Positions 49,062 through 57,943 of a stretch of DNA of 64,000 nt are shown one piece after another. Made by a program: the position numbers and the translations under genes. How positions within the stretch are numbered: position 1 is the stretch's first letter; every line of letters starts with the position of its first letter. The stretch covers positions 62,001 through 126,000 of the forward strand of contig NZ_NJGV01000010.1 in NCBI RefSeq assembly GCF_002213425.1, in the 5' to 3' direction. The notes beneath the pieces were generated by a model. That model saw only the letters and a list, made by a program, of their open reading frames with translations. It was not told the origin of the DNA and searched no databases. The DNA comes from Herbaspirillum aquaticum. Lineage in GTDB: Bacteria; Pseudomonadota; Gammaproteobacteria; Burkholderiales; Burkholderiaceae_D.

Positions 49062-49994
49062 CTAGGTCGAATGCTTACGCGGCCGCAGCACCCACCCCGT
49101 CGCCCCCACGATCATCAAGCCCCCCATCCAGCCCTGCAGGGACAGGTGTTCCTGCATCCACACCACCGCAATGAGCGCTCCCCACAGCGGCTCGCTACCC
49201 ATCAGCAAGGCCACCCGTGACGCACTGGTGCGCGCGGCCGCATGGTTCTGTACGAAGAAGGCCACGATGGTACACAGCAAGACCAGGAACGCCATCGCCC
49301 ACCAGAAGGAGGCGGTGGCCGGAAGGGGCATCCAGCGCTGACCCGGCAGCGCCATCATGAGCACCAGCGATCCCGCCGTCATGACACCCATCTGCACCGC
49401 CGTCAGCGTGAGTGCGGGCAAGCCGAACCGCAGGCCCTGGCGGCGTGTCAGGCACACCATCACACCGCGCAGGAGTGCGGCCACTACCATCAGCGCATCG
49501 CCCCAGCTCAGGTGCGAGAGCGTGATGCCGTCCTGGAATGCCAGCAAGGCAGCCCCCACAAACGACAATGCGCACGCAATCAGCGCCGAACGCTCGGGCC
49601 GCTGGCCCAGCAGCAGCCACTCGCACCACGGTGTGAAGACCACGCACAGGCTGATCAGGAAGGCGGCATTGGAGGCCGTCGTCAACGAGACACCGACCGT
49701 CTCGCAAATGAAGATGGCCAGCAGGACCACGCCCAATACGAGCGCCCCTGCCAGCGATCTTTTCCACGCGGGGACGGAAGTGATGCTGCGCAAGGCGGGG
49801 ACCAGCAGGAGAAACGTCAGGCCAAACCGCAGCACCAGGAACTGCAGCACCGGCAACTGCTGCGTGGCAATCTTCGCGGCGCTGTAGCTTGCGCCCCAGA
49901 TCACTGCGACCAGCAGCAGCGCCCATTCAACAGGATGGAGTCGCAGCAGGGTCGCCGGCCGGGCGGGGGCGTGCAGCAGGGAGGTCTTGTTCAT
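49062..49994 (-). CDS. EamA/DMT-family transporter
   Basis: 310-residue membrane protein with ten predicted helices in two EamA repeats (VAVIWGASYSAAKIATQQLP in the first, FLVLLCTIVAFFVQNHAAAR and LLMGSEPLWGALIAVVWMQE in the second). The family exports amino acids or other metabolites, but the substrate is unknown. It is tail-to-tail with mocR (six bases) and divergent from a LysR gene across 93 bases, so the LysR is its likely regulator. Confidence 0.9.
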   Translation of the reverse strand: MNKTSLLHAPARPATLLRLHPVEWALLLVAVIWGASYSAAKIATQQLPVLQFLVLRFGLTFLLLVPALRSITSVPAWKRSLAGALVLGVVLLAIFICETVGVSLTTASNAAFLISLCVVFTPWCEWLLLGQRPERSALIACALSFVGAALLAFQDGITLSHLSWGDALMVVAALLRGVMVCLTRRQGLRFGLPALTLTAVQMGVMTAGSLVLMMALPGQRWMPLPATASFWWAMAFLVLLCTIVAFFVQNHAAARTSASRVALLMGSEPLWGALIAVVWMQEHLSLQGWMGGLMIVGATGWVLRPRKHST

Positions 49995-50087
49995 GAGGTC
50001 TCATCGTGGCATTGGGCGGAGCTGGTGTATTGTCTTGGGACCGATGAAACCTGACTAGCCAGGAACGAAGAACAGGAGTTGTGCCGC

Positions 50088-51008
50088 ATGAGAACAAATG
50101 AGTTGGCCGAGGTATTGCATGAGCTGGTCACGTTCGTGCAAGTGGTGGACGCCGGCAGTTTTTCGGCAGCGGCCCGTCAGCAGGGCATGACGCCCTCGGC
50201 CGTGAGCCGCCAGGTGGCCCGGCTGGAAAAGATGATGGGTGTGGCGCTGTTCCAGCGCACCACCCGCCAGTTGCGCCTGACCGAAGCCGGACTGGACGTG
50301 CTGGAGCACGGACGCAAGATGGTGGCCGCCGCACGCGCCACCTTGCAGGCGGCCGAGGGCCATGCCGGCGCGCCCCGGGGGCTGGTCAGGATGAGTGCCC
50401 CCAAGGCCTTCGCCCGCCATGTGCTGCAGCCGGTGCTGCTGCAATTCCTCGCTCGTTATCCGGAGGTGGATGTGCACCTGATGGTGGTGGACAGGCTGGT
50501 CGATCCGCTGCGTGAAGGCGTCGACCTGGTCATCCGCCTGACCGATACGCCGCCGCCAGGCATGGTGGCGCGGCCATTGCTGCCGGTCCGCCAGTGCTTG
50601 CTGGCGAGCCCGGATTATCTTGCCAGCCACGGCGCGATCGATCATCCGGAAGACCTGATGAGCCACAGTTGCCTCACGCTAGGCGAGGAGGAACGCGATG
50701 ATCGCTGGCGTTTCCTTTCCGGATCCCAGGTGGCAGAGATCATCGTGACAGGGCGATGTGCGGTCAATCACAGCGAAATGCGGCTGGCGGCCATTGAAGC
50801 GGGCCTGGGCGTGGGGTGCGTGCCGGATTTCGTGGCCAGGGAGTCCTTGGCGGCCGGGCGTGTCGTCCGCCTTTTGCCGGAGTGGACTGTCGATAGCAAC
50901 TATCAGGGCGTGGCCTATTTGCTTTTTCCGGCGTCGCGCCATATTGCGCCCAAGATGCGGGTGCTCATTGACCATCTGGCAGGTGCATTGCAGTCACCAC
51001 CATCTTGA
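50088..51008 (+). CDS. LysR-family transcriptional regulator
   Basis: 306 residues. N-terminal HTH (LVTFVQVVDAGSFSAAARQQ, MTPSAVSRQVARLEKMMGVA, LFQRTTRQLRLTEAGLDVL), then an effector-binding domain with GLVRMSAPKAFARHVLQPVL and GVDLVIRLTDTPPPGMVARP. ATG at 50088 has AGGAG nine bases upstream; a TTG at 50079 overlaps that spacing and is not chosen. It is divergent from the DMT exporter gene, which it may control. Confidence 0.93.
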   Translation: MRTNELAEVLHELVTFVQVVDAGSFSAAARQQGMTPSAVSRQVARLEKMMGVALFQRTTRQLRLTEAGLDVLEHGRKMVAAARATLQAAEGHAGAPRGLVRMSAPKAFARHVLQPVLLQFLARYPEVDVHLMVVDRLVDPLREGVDLVIRLTDTPPPGMVARPLLPVRQCLLASPDYLASHGAIDHPEDLMSHSCLTLGEEERDDRWRFLSGSQVAEIIVTGRCAVNHSEMRLAAIEAGLGVGCVPDFVARESLAAGRVVRLLPEWTVDSNYQGVAYLLFPASRHIAPKMRVLIDHLAGALQSPPS

Positions 51009-51218
51009 TGGTGAACGCATCACAGTCTTGTCGGTGTTGGCAGGCCGGATGGGCATGCATGAACGGAGAACAGATGACGGATCCAGGATTGAAACATCGC
51101 CCCGAGATCAGCATAGCTGCGATGAACAGGCCCTGAACGCTCACCACGGAAGTCGGCCCGATATCCTGGAATCTGCCATCATTGCAACGCCAGTTCGTAA
51201 AATTCCAAGGATTGAACC

Positions 51219-51866
51219 ATGACGTTTTCTGCACCAAGCCCCATTCGCGCCGTCGTCTTCGATTTCGGCGGCGTGCTCTTCGACTGGAGCCCGCACTACC
51301 TGTACGAACAACTGATCGCCGACGAGCAGGAGCGCAATCACTTCCTCACCCATATCTGTTCGCCCGAATGGAACGTGCAGCAGGATGGCGGCCGCACCTT
51401 GGCCGAGGCCACTGCGCATCTGGTCGGGCAGCATCCCGAACACGATGCGCTGATTCGCGCCTTCTATGATCGCTGGACCGAGATGCTGCGTGGTCCGTTA
51501 CCGGAGGGCGTGGCGCTCTTGCGCGAACTGCATGCGCAGCAGGTGCCGGTGTTCGGCCTCACCAACTGGTCCTCGGAAACCTATCCGCATGCGCGCGACC
51601 ACCATGATTTCATGCAGCTGTTCCGCGATATCGTGGTCTCCGGTGAGGAACGCTGCATCAAGCCTGAGCCGCGCATCTACCAGATCGCACTGGAGCGCTA
51701 TGCACGGCACCTGCCGGGCTTGAAGCCCGAAGAGCTGGTCTTCATCGATGATGTGCAAAAGAATATCGATGGGTGCCGGGCGTTGGGATGGCAAGGCATT
51801 CATCACGTGGATGTGACTGGTACACGGGCTGCATTGCGTGCGCTTGGTGTGCCGTGTCAGCAGTGA
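51219..51866 (+). CDS. HAD-superfamily hydrolase
   Basis: 215-residue HAD phosphatase/dehalogenase-like protein. Motif I AVVFDFGGVLFDWSP (nucleophile Asp), cap helices, motif II FGLTNWSSETYP, motif III Lys in RCIKPEPRIYQIAL and motif IV LVFIDDVQKNIDGCRALG are intact. Relatives remove phosphate from sugar phosphates or nucleotides. AAGGA seven bases before ATG supports the start. The start codon and the next four codons are part of a copy of the dispersed motif, so the protein begins MTFSAP because of it. Confidence 0.9.
   Translation: MTFSAPSPIRAVVFDFGGVLFDWSPHYLYEQLIADEQERNHFLTHICSPEWNVQQDGGRTLAEATAHLVGQHPEHDALIRAFYDRWTEMLRGPLPEGVALLRELHAQQVPVFGLTNWSSETYPHARDHHDFMQLFRDIVVSGEERCIKPEPRIYQIALERYARHLPGLKPEELVFIDDVQKNIDGCRALGWQGIHHVDVTGTRAALRALGVPCQQ
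51220..51235 (+). repeat. Dispersed 15-16 base motif, copy 4
   Basis: TGACGTTTTCTGCACC covers the last two bases of the HAD gene start codon and the following codons. It is the only copy inside a coding region, at its extreme 5' end. Confidence 0.75.
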
Positions 51867-51872
51867 CGACCA

Positions 51873-53441
51873 TCAGGCAATCGCAAACACCTCCACCACA
51901 CCACTGAGCCGTCGCGCCTGCGCCTGCAGTGCCTGTGACGCTGCTGCGGCCTGTTCCACCAGCGCCGCATTCTGTTGCGTGACCTGATCCATCTGCGAGA
52001 TCGCATGGTTGATCTCGTGGATCCCCTTGCTCTGCTCGGCGCTGGAATCGCTGATGACCCCGATCACCGACACCACCCGGGCCACGCTGGAGACGACATT
52101 GCCCATGCTCTCTCCTGCGCGGTTGACCAGCGCACTGCCGCTGGCGACCTTGTCCACCGAGTCGTCGATGAGTGCCTTGATCTCCTTGGCCGCCGACGAA
52201 CTGCGTTGCGCGAGGCTGCGCACTTCCGACGCCACTACCGCGAAGCCGCGACCCTGCTCGCCCGCGCGCGCCGCCTCCACTGCCGCATTCAGGGCAAGGA
52301 TGTTGGTCTGGAAGGAAATGCCGTCGATGACGCTGATGATGTCCACAATCTTTTTGGACGAGTCCTCGATGGCCGCCATCGTCATCACCACATCCTTGAC
52401 CAGCTGCCCGCTTTCGGCCGCCACCACCGAAGCCTCGGTGGCAAGCCGGTTGGCCTCGCTGGCGCTGTCGGCGTTCTGTTGCACCGTCGCCGTCAGCTGT
52501 TCCATGGCCGAGGCTGTTTCTTCCAGCGAACTGGCTTGCTCTTCGGTGCGCGAGGAAAGATCGAGATTGCCCGCGGCGATCTGGCTGCTGGCCGTCGCAA
52601 TGGCATCCGTGCCGGAGCGGACTTCTCGCACGATCTCGCGCAAGCCAGCGTTCATGCTTTTCATCGACATCATCAGGCTATTGGAAAGACGGCTGTCGGC
52701 ATCCACCTCGCTGCGCAGGTCACCTTGCGCGATCCGCGCCGCCAGCGCAGCGGCCACTGCCGGTTCTCCACCCAGCTGGCGCAGTATGCTTCTGGTGATG
52801 AGCACGGCAGCCACCAGGCCGCTTGCCAAGGCCAGCACGCCGAGGGCCACCAGCAGCTTGCGCGCCGTCGCATAGACGGCCAGCGCCTCGTTCTTGGCAT
52901 CGTCGTTGAGCTTGTCCTCGAGCGCGGTCAGCTCGGCCAGCGCTTTGCGTCGTTCTGCCTGCATCTTGCCCAGCGGACCGTCCAGGACAGGTTTGATTTC
53001 TTCAGTTCTTTGCGCCTTGGCCAACTCAACCAGGCCAGAGACGACGGGCAGGATTTCCTTGCTCATCTTCTGGATTGCGACGAGGGATTTCCTTTCGGCC
53101 TCGGTGGTTTCTTCCAGTTCTGCAAACAGCTTGGCCAGTGCGGCTTCCGCTTGCACATAAACGCCCATCTGCCGCTGCAGGTTGTCGGCGTTGAGTTTCA
53201 GGTCGTCCGGAGTCGTCGCCAGGCCGATCCCGCGCGAGGCGAGCGACTGTTCATAGGCCGCAGCGCGCATGGTCGAGAGATGAAGGATCTCCACATTGTT
53301 GACTTCAGTGATGGACAGCAGTTGCTGGTTCACATCGTCGAGCTTTTTCAGGGAGATGCCGACGATCAGAAGCATGAGAACCAGCACGCCACCAAAGCCG
53401 AATTTGAGGCGCGAAGACACTGTCAGACGGGTGAAATCCAT
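51873..53441 (-). CDS. Methyl-accepting chemotaxis protein
   Basis: 522 residues from ATG 53441 (GGAG five bases upstream). Transmembrane helices at about 12-33 and 186-208, a four-helix-bundle periplasmic sensor ([20 protein letters not shown] and following), HAMP, then the signalling domain with [20 protein letters not shown] and [19 protein letters not shown]. No CheR pentapeptide at the C-terminus. It shares strong signalling-domain identity with the receptor at 34558 but has a different sensor. It is tail-to-tail with the HAD gene (six bases). A sigma-28-like promoter lies 278 bases upstream. Confidence 0.93.
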   Translation of the reverse strand: MDFTRLTVSSRLKFGFGGVLVLMLLIVGISLKKLDDVNQQLLSITEVNNVEILHLSTMRAAAYEQSLASRGIGLATTPDDLKLNADNLQRQMGVYVQAEAALAKLFAELEETTEAERKSLVAIQKMSKEILPVVSGLVELAKAQRTEEIKPVLDGPLGKMQAERRKALAELTALEDKLNDDAKNEALAVYATARKLLVALGVLALASGLVAAVLITRSILRQLGGEPAVAAALAARIAQGDLRSEVDADSRLSNSLMMSMKSMNAGLREIVREVRSGTDAIATASSQIAAGNLDLSSRTEEQASSLEETASAMEQLTATVQQNADSASEANRLATEASVVAAESGQLVKDVVMTMAAIEDSSKKIVDIISVIDGISFQTNILALNAAVEAARAGEQGRGFAVVASEVRSLAQRSSSAAKEIKALIDDSVDKVASGSALVNRAGESMGNVVSSVARVVSVIGVISDSSAEQSKGIHEINHAISQMDQVTQQNAALVEQAAAASQALQAQARRLSGVVEVFAIA

Positions 53442-53718
53442 ACACACTCCAATGAACACTTGCAGTTATTCGTGGTGCATTCCCGACGCCGCCCGATGCA
53501 GGCAAGGGTGGGCAATGTGGCGTTCTGAAGCCACAGGCAAAGTCGGGTAGTGCGGGTCTTGATTCAGTGGAGTTGGGCGATTCCTGTGGGAACGCCGCCC
53601 GCCGCGAACGAAGGATGAGGACAAACGATGCTGTTCCTCTCCCAAGGGCGTAGGCCGCCTTCCCCGGGAAAACCGCACACTGTAGAGCAAACGCATGCGT
53701 TTGATTAGCACCCTAAAT

Positions 53719-53745
53719 TTAACGGCAGTCTTCAGAAAAACCGCT
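53719..53745 (-). promoter_or_regulatory. Possible sigma-28 promoter for the chemoreceptor
   Basis: On the minus strand AGCGGTTT, an 11-base spacer and GCCGTTAA. The -10 matches the flagellar consensus GCCGATAA at seven of eight, the spacing is exact and the -35 matches at four of eight. The 488-base gap 53442-53929 that holds it shows no gene. Confidence 0.35.
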
Positions 53746-53874
53746 CAATGAACAGGCTGCGTGAAGCAGGGATGTGTGCCGGCATGAGACCGGACGAATG
53801 CAGAAGCAGGGTGCGACTGCGCCATGACATGGCGGATCGACGAACAGGGGAGGGGCCGGAGAGATAGAAGAACA

Positions 53875-53900
53875 CTGCCGCGCAGCCTTGCGCGCGGCAG
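53875..53900 (-). terminator. Hairpin after DsbA-like gene
   Basis: Perfect 9-bp stem CTGCCGCGC / GCGCGGCAG with an eight-base loop, 30 bases after the stop of the DsbA-like gene, followed by TGTTCTTC on the minus strand. The weak T-run makes it uncertain. Confidence 0.45.
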
Positions 53901-53929
53901 GTTTTGTCGGGGGACGGGGGAATGGCAGG

Positions 53930-54661
53930 TTAGCCGCACTGGCCGGTTTGCAGATCACATTGCGCTGCTGCGCTCTCCGATGCGCCCACCGGTGAGGAAC
54001 TCGCGGCCGCTACTTCACGAAGATAATTTGCCCACTCTTCCGGCTGCCCCAGCCAGCGCCCGGTATCGAGCACTTCCAGCGTATCGCCCCGCTGCAGTAC
54101 GAAAGTCGGGAAGCCGCGTCCGCCTACATAGTTGAGCAGTTCACGGCTGGCCTCGATATGATTGGCCAGCTCTTCCTGTTCGATCCGCTGCATTTCGCCA
54201 GTGAAGGCAGCGGGCTCGATGCCCAGCGTGTGCGCCAGTTCGACCAGCGTCGCCATGTCGGAAATGCGCCGGCCTTGCTGGTAATGCGCACGCTGTATCG
54301 CTGCCAGCATGTCCAGTCCGGCGGACTCGCCCTTGAGCGCCTGTACCGCCAGCACGGCCGCAGTCGGCGGAGCCGAGTCGAAGACCGCGTCGGTATCGCG
54401 CAGCAAACCGTTGAAGTAGGGTTCCCCGAATGCTTGTCCGGTCATCTGCGCGATGCGGTGATCGTGCGGCATCACGTAATCGCGCAGCTGGGCATCGACG
54501 CGGCGACGATTGCGGCCGGCCATCATGCCGCCTCCATGCGCCTGCACCGGTAGCACCGCACGGGCTGCCGCCACCAAGGGCGCAGCGCCATAGCACCAGC
54601 CGCACAGCGGATCGTGGATGTAGTGAAGCACGGTGTCGTGCGGGGCAGCGGGGGTGGTCAT
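53930..54661 (-). CDS. DsbA-family thioredoxin-fold protein with CGWC
   Basis: 243 residues. VLHYIHDPLCGWCYGAAPL carries the Cys-Gly-Trp-Cys active site (about residues 19-22), an insertion helical domain follows, and VGGRGFPTFVLQRGD gives the cis-proline loop. No signal peptide, so it is cytosolic, like FrnE-type DsbA relatives involved in oxidative stress. A late CDLQTGQC pair of cysteines at the C-terminus is unusual. ATG at 54661 (MTTPAAPHD). It is in a row with an NAD(P)-binding protein and an MBL protein, all divergent from a LysR gene. Confidence 0.85.
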   Translation of the reverse strand: MTTPAAPHDTVLHYIHDPLCGWCYGAAPLVAAARAVLPVQAHGGGMMAGRNRRRVDAQLRDYVMPHDHRIAQMTGQAFGEPYFNGLLRDTDAVFDSAPPTAAVLAVQALKGESAGLDMLAAIQRAHYQQGRRISDMATLVELAHTLGIEPAAFTGEMQRIEQEELANHIEASRELLNYVGGRGFPTFVLQRGDTLEVLDTGRWLGQPEEWANYLREVAAASSSPVGASESAAAQCDLQTGQCG

Positions 54662-54692
54662 GATGCAATTTCCTCTTGAATGAATCGGCACA

Positions 54693-54722
54693 GGGCCTGA
54701 CGTTTTCTGCACCGTCAGGCCC
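54693..54722 (+). repeat. Dispersed motif copy 5 inside a perfect hairpin
   Basis: TGACGTTTTCTGCACC (54698-54713) lies inside a perfect 10-bp inverted repeat, GGGCCTGACG (54693-54702) and CGTCAGGCCC (54713-54722), loop of ten bases. It sits in the 76-base gap between the NAD(P)-binding gene and the DsbA-like gene. It has no T-run, so it is not a standard terminator. Confidence 0.75.
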
Positions 54723-54737
54723 GGTACGCATAGTGAA

Positions 54738-55349
54738 TCAGTAGCCTACCGTGAAACGGGCACGCACGTGCTTCGGCTGTTCCAGCTCGTCCAGCAGGGC
54801 CACGGCGTAGTCCTCGTAGGAGATCCAGCTCTTGCCATCGGCACCGACCAGCAGTGCATCCTGGCCCAGGCGGAACTGGCCGGTGCGTTCACCGGCGATG
54901 AACATTGCCGAAGGCGACAGGAAGGTCCATTCCAGTTCGCTCTCTTCACGCAGGGCATGGAGGAAGTCACGGCCACCGGAGGCCTCCGGCATGTACTCGG
55001 CGGGGAATTCCGGGGTATCGATGAGCGCCTTGCCCGGTGCGATTTCCAGGCTGCCGGCACCGCCCACCACCGCCAGGCGCTTGACGCCCGCTGCCTTCAC
55101 GGCCGGCAGCAGGTCGGCCGCTCCAAAGGCCGTGAAGCGGCCGCTGGAAATGACGACGTCAGCGCCCTTGATGGCAGCGGCCAGCGCAGCGGTGTCCTTG
55201 ACGTCGGCCGAGACGGCGGTCACGCCGGTACGCTGGGCGATCTTGCCGGCGTCGCGGGCGATGGCGATGAGGTTGTGGCCACGGCGCAGTGCTTCGTCCA
55301 CGATGCGGGTGCCGACATTGCCGGAGGCGCCGATGAGTGCGATTTTCAT
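54738..55349 (-). CDS. NAD(P)-binding oxidoreductase (atypical SDR, NmrA-like)
   Basis: 203 residues. The N-terminal MKIALIGASGNVGTRIVDEA is a GxxGxxG Rossmann loop. VISSGRFTAFGAADLLPAVK, KRLAVVGGAGSLEIAPGKAL and WTFLSPSAMFIAGERTGQF match the small atypical SDR group often annotated NAD(P)H-binding or NmrA-like. No Tyr-x-x-x-Lys pair is seen. ATG 55349 has AAAGGAAAC upstream. It lies between the MBL gene (63-base gap) and the DsbA-like gene (76-base gap). Confidence 0.87.
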   Translation of the reverse strand: MKIALIGASGNVGTRIVDEALRRGHNLIAIARDAGKIAQRTGVTAVSADVKDTAALAAAIKGADVVISSGRFTAFGAADLLPAVKAAGVKRLAVVGGAGSLEIAPGKALIDTPEFPAEYMPEASGGRDFLHALREESELEWTFLSPSAMFIAGERTGQFRLGQDALLVGADGKSWISYEDYAVALLDELEQPKHVRARFTVGY

Positions 55350-55412
55350 GATGTTTCCTTTCGGGTGGGGAGGGAGGACAAACAACTTCGGATCAATGCA
55401 GTTCCGCTCAGA

Positions 55413-56309
55413 TCAGGGCCACTTCATTTCGCCCTTGATGACCTTGGCCGACAGCTCCAGCGAGCCGGTATCGCCCAGGTCCGGGTAGCGCTGCTTCATG
55501 GCGGCGATCAGGGCATTGCCATCGGCGGCCTTGGCGGCTTCCTGGTCGAAGGCCTTCAGGTAGTCGCGGGTGAAGCGCACCGAGGCGATGTCCAGCGGCG
55601 CACCGGCGGCATAGTGACCGGGCACGACGATGGCCGGCTTGAGCTTCTCGATGCGGCCCAGCGTACCGAGCCAGTCCAGGCGCGACTTCATGGTTTGCGT
55701 ATCCGCCACCCATACGTGGATGTTGCCGGCCACGACCACGCCGCCGACGACTGCCTTGAGCGATGGAATCCAGACGAAGCTGCGACCCGGCTGCGGACCG
55801 TCCAGGCCGACGATTTCCAGCTTGCGGCCTTCCAGCGTCAGCGTCTTGCCCTTGAGCACTTCGGGCGTGATGGTGGCGCGGGGAGCGTTGTCCCCCAGCT
55901 TCGGGCCCCAATAAGCCAGCTTGCCGGCAGCCGTTTCCTTGATGTGTTGCACGGTTGGCGCGGTGGCCACGATCCTGGCTTCGGGATAGGCGGCGTGCAG
56001 GGCCTCCAGGCCGAAGTAGTAATCCGGGTCGCCGTGGCTGATGTAGATGGTGGTCAGTTTCTTGCCGCTGGCGCGGATCTTTTCCGCGACCTGCTGCGCT
56101 TCACGCTGGCCGAATTGCGCATCGACCAGGATCGCTTCGCGCTCACCCGTGACCAGCACCGAACTGACCGGGAAGATGGCTTGCTTGCCGGGATTGTAGA
56201 TGTCGAGCTTGAGCGGTGCGGCGGCCTGGACGGCCGCGCCCGAGAAGGCCAGCAGGCCGGTGGCAGCGATGGCCAGCAGGGGGCGCAGCAGGCGATGGGT
56301 GGAAAACAT
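55413..56309 (-). CDS. Exported MBL-fold protein
   Basis: 298 residues with a Sec signal peptide (LLRPLLAIAATGLLAFSGAA, cut near VQAAA). The MBL core has SVLVTGEREAILVDAQFGQR, IYISHGDPDYYFGLEAL and VVVAGNIHVWVADTQT, then IVVPGHYAAGAP. The first metal motif reads HGDPDY instead of HxHxDH, so two of the usual ligands are replaced. Substrate unknown. ATG 56309 has GGAG five bases upstream. It is divergent from the LysR gene at 56434 across 124 bases containing nested inverted repeats. Confidence 0.85.
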   Translation of the reverse strand: MFSTHRLLRPLLAIAATGLLAFSGAAVQAAAPLKLDIYNPGKQAIFPVSSVLVTGEREAILVDAQFGQREAQQVAEKIRASGKKLTTIYISHGDPDYYFGLEALHAAYPEARIVATAPTVQHIKETAAGKLAYWGPKLGDNAPRATITPEVLKGKTLTLEGRKLEIVGLDGPQPGRSFVWIPSLKAVVGGVVVAGNIHVWVADTQTMKSRLDWLGTLGRIEKLKPAIVVPGHYAAGAPLDIASVRFTRDYLKAFDQEAAKAADGNALIAAMKQRYPDLGDTGSLELSAKVIKGEMKWP

Positions 56310-56362
56310 GGCGACTCCGGAAAGAGGTGGATGGGTGTCAGGAAGCGCCATCATAGGATCGC

Positions 56363-56424
56363 TTTTGATTTCGAAAAACAGCATAATTGATCACAGTTTG
56401 TTTCTGAAATCGTTCAAATCAAAA
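56363..56424. promoter_or_regulatory. LysR-type operator with nested inverted repeats
   Basis: TTTTGATTT (56363-56371) pairs with AAATCAAAA (56416-56424), and GATTTC (56367-56372) with GAAATC (56406-56411). The patch is AT-rich and lies between the divergent LysR and MBL starts, the usual place for a LysR tetramer site. Confidence 0.45.
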
Positions 56425-56433
56425 GGGGCTCCC

Positions 56434-57372
56434 ATGGATCGCCTGATGGCCATGCAGGTCTTCGTGACGGTGGTGGATGGCGGCAGCCTGTCAGCGGCGG
56501 CCGAGCAGCTGGACTTGTCGCGGCCAGTGGTGTCGCGCTACGTGGCCGAGCTGGAAGACTGGGTCGGTGCGCGGCTGCTGCACCGGACCACGCGGCGGCT
56601 CTCGCTCACCCCCGCCGGCAATGAATTGCTGCCGCGCTGCCGCCGGATGCTGGAGTATTCCGAGGACATGCGCCATGCCCTCGATGCGCCCGATGAAACG
56701 CCGCGCGGGCTGCTGCGCATCACCGCCAGTACCTCCTTTGCGCAGACCCAGCTGATCCAGGCCGTGGTCGACTATGGCCGCCGCTACCCGGGCGTGGCGG
56801 TGGACCTGCTGGCGCTGGACCGCACCGTCAACCTGGTGGAAGAACGCATCGACCTGGCCATCCGCATGACCAACCGGCTGGAGCCCAACCTGATTGCGCG
56901 TCCGCTGGGCGTCTGCCACTCGGTCATCTGCGCCACCCCGGATTACCTTGCGCGCCATGGCACGCCGCGCAAGGTGGAGGACCTGGCCTTGCACAATTGC
57001 CTGACGCATTCCTATGTGGGGCGCAGCCTGTGGCAATTCGATCCGAAGAAGAAAAAAGCCAGGGCGGGCAAGGGCGCTGCCGCCACCAAGACCAAGACGC
57101 AGACGCAGAGTGTGGCGGTGGGTGGCACCATCAGCGCCAACGAGGTGACGGTGTTGTTGCAGGCGGTGCTGGCCGGTGTCGGTATCGGGCACATGCCGGC
57201 CTATACGGTGGCGCCCCTGGTGGCCAGCGGCCAGCTGGTGCAATTGCTGCCGGAGTACGAACCCTTGCAGCTGGGCATGTATGGCGTGTATGCCTCACGC
57301 AAGCACATGCCGGCGACCTTGCGCACGATGCTGGATTTCCTGGCGCAGCGTTTTGCGGACCTGCCGTTCTGA
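56434..57372 (+). CDS. LysR-family regulator with Lys-rich insertion
   Basis: 312 residues. HTH: MAMQVFVTVVDGGSLSAAAE, LDLSRPVVSRYVAELEDWVG, LLHRTTRRLSLTPAGNELL. The effector domain has GLLRITASTSFAQTQLIQAV and ERIDLAIRMTNRLEPNLIA. In that domain, at about residues 203-228, there is a basic low-complexity stretch (KKKKARAGKGAAATKTKTQ) not usual in the family. ATG 56434 follows AAGGGGCTCCC. It probably controls the divergent MBL-oxidoreductase-DsbA row. Confidence 0.92.
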   Translation: MDRLMAMQVFVTVVDGGSLSAAAEQLDLSRPVVSRYVAELEDWVGARLLHRTTRRLSLTPAGNELLPRCRRMLEYSEDMRHALDAPDETPRGLLRITASTSFAQTQLIQAVVDYGRRYPGVAVDLLALDRTVNLVEERIDLAIRMTNRLEPNLIARPLGVCHSVICATPDYLARHGTPRKVEDLALHNCLTHSYVGRSLWQFDPKKKKARAGKGAAATKTKTQTQSVAVGGTISANEVTVLLQAVLAGVGIGHMPAYTVAPLVASGQLVQLLPEYEPLQLGMYGVYASRKHMPATLRTMLDFLAQRFADLPF

Positions 57373-57382
57373 GCCGGGGTGA

Positions 57383-57943
57383 TCAGGGCGTGATGCTCAG
57401 CAGCTTGTGCACCAGCTCGGAGGAGGTGGAGGCGGCGAACTTGCGCATCAGGCGGGCGCGATGCATCTCCACCGTGCGCGGGCTCAGTTCGACCTGGCGG
57501 GCGATGAGCTTGCTGGTCTTGCCTTCCACCAGCAATGCGGCGATCTCGCGTTCGCGCGGGGTCAGGCCGGGGGCGATGGGACGTTTCGCACTGACATCCT
57601 CGAAGGTCCAGATGCCGGCCGCGTGCGGGTTGTCGCGATTGAGCGCATGGCCGGTGACATGGCACCAGAACATTTCATCGTTGGAGCGCTTCATGATGCG
57701 CTCGTCCGAATAAAAGCCCTTTTCGTTGAGGATCGGCACCAGGCGCAGGCCGGTGCGCTCGAATTCGTCGGCGGTGGGGTAGATTTCCTGGAAGGAGGTC
57801 TGGCGCAGGGCATCGACCTCGTAGCCGAACATGTTGGCCATGGCCTGGTTGGCTTGCTGGATCACGCGGTTGTGCGAGACGCACATGCCGATGGGCGCGT
57901 GCATGAAAACCTGTTCGAAATCGATGGGAAGTGGCTGGGTCAT
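57383..57943 (-). CDS. PAS-domain LuxR/FixJ-type regulator
   Basis: 186 residues. A PAS domain (FEQVFMHAPIGMCVSHNRVI, QANQAMANMFGYEVDALRQT, about 10-115) and a C-terminal LuxR HTH (GLTPREREIAALLVEGKTSK, LIARQVELSPRTVEMHRARL). There is no phospho-receiver. ATG 57943 gives MTQPLPIDFEQ. It is divergent from scoAB across 269 bases, so it may control acetoacetate/ketone-body use. The PAS ligand is unknown. Confidence 0.88.
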   Translation of the reverse strand: MTQPLPIDFEQVFMHAPIGMCVSHNRVIQQANQAMANMFGYEVDALRQTSFQEIYPTADEFERTGLRLVPILNEKGFYSDERIMKRSNDEMFWCHVTGHALNRDNPHAAGIWTFEDVSAKRPIAPGLTPREREIAALLVEGKTSKLIARQVELSPRTVEMHRARLMRKFAASTSSELVHKLLSITP

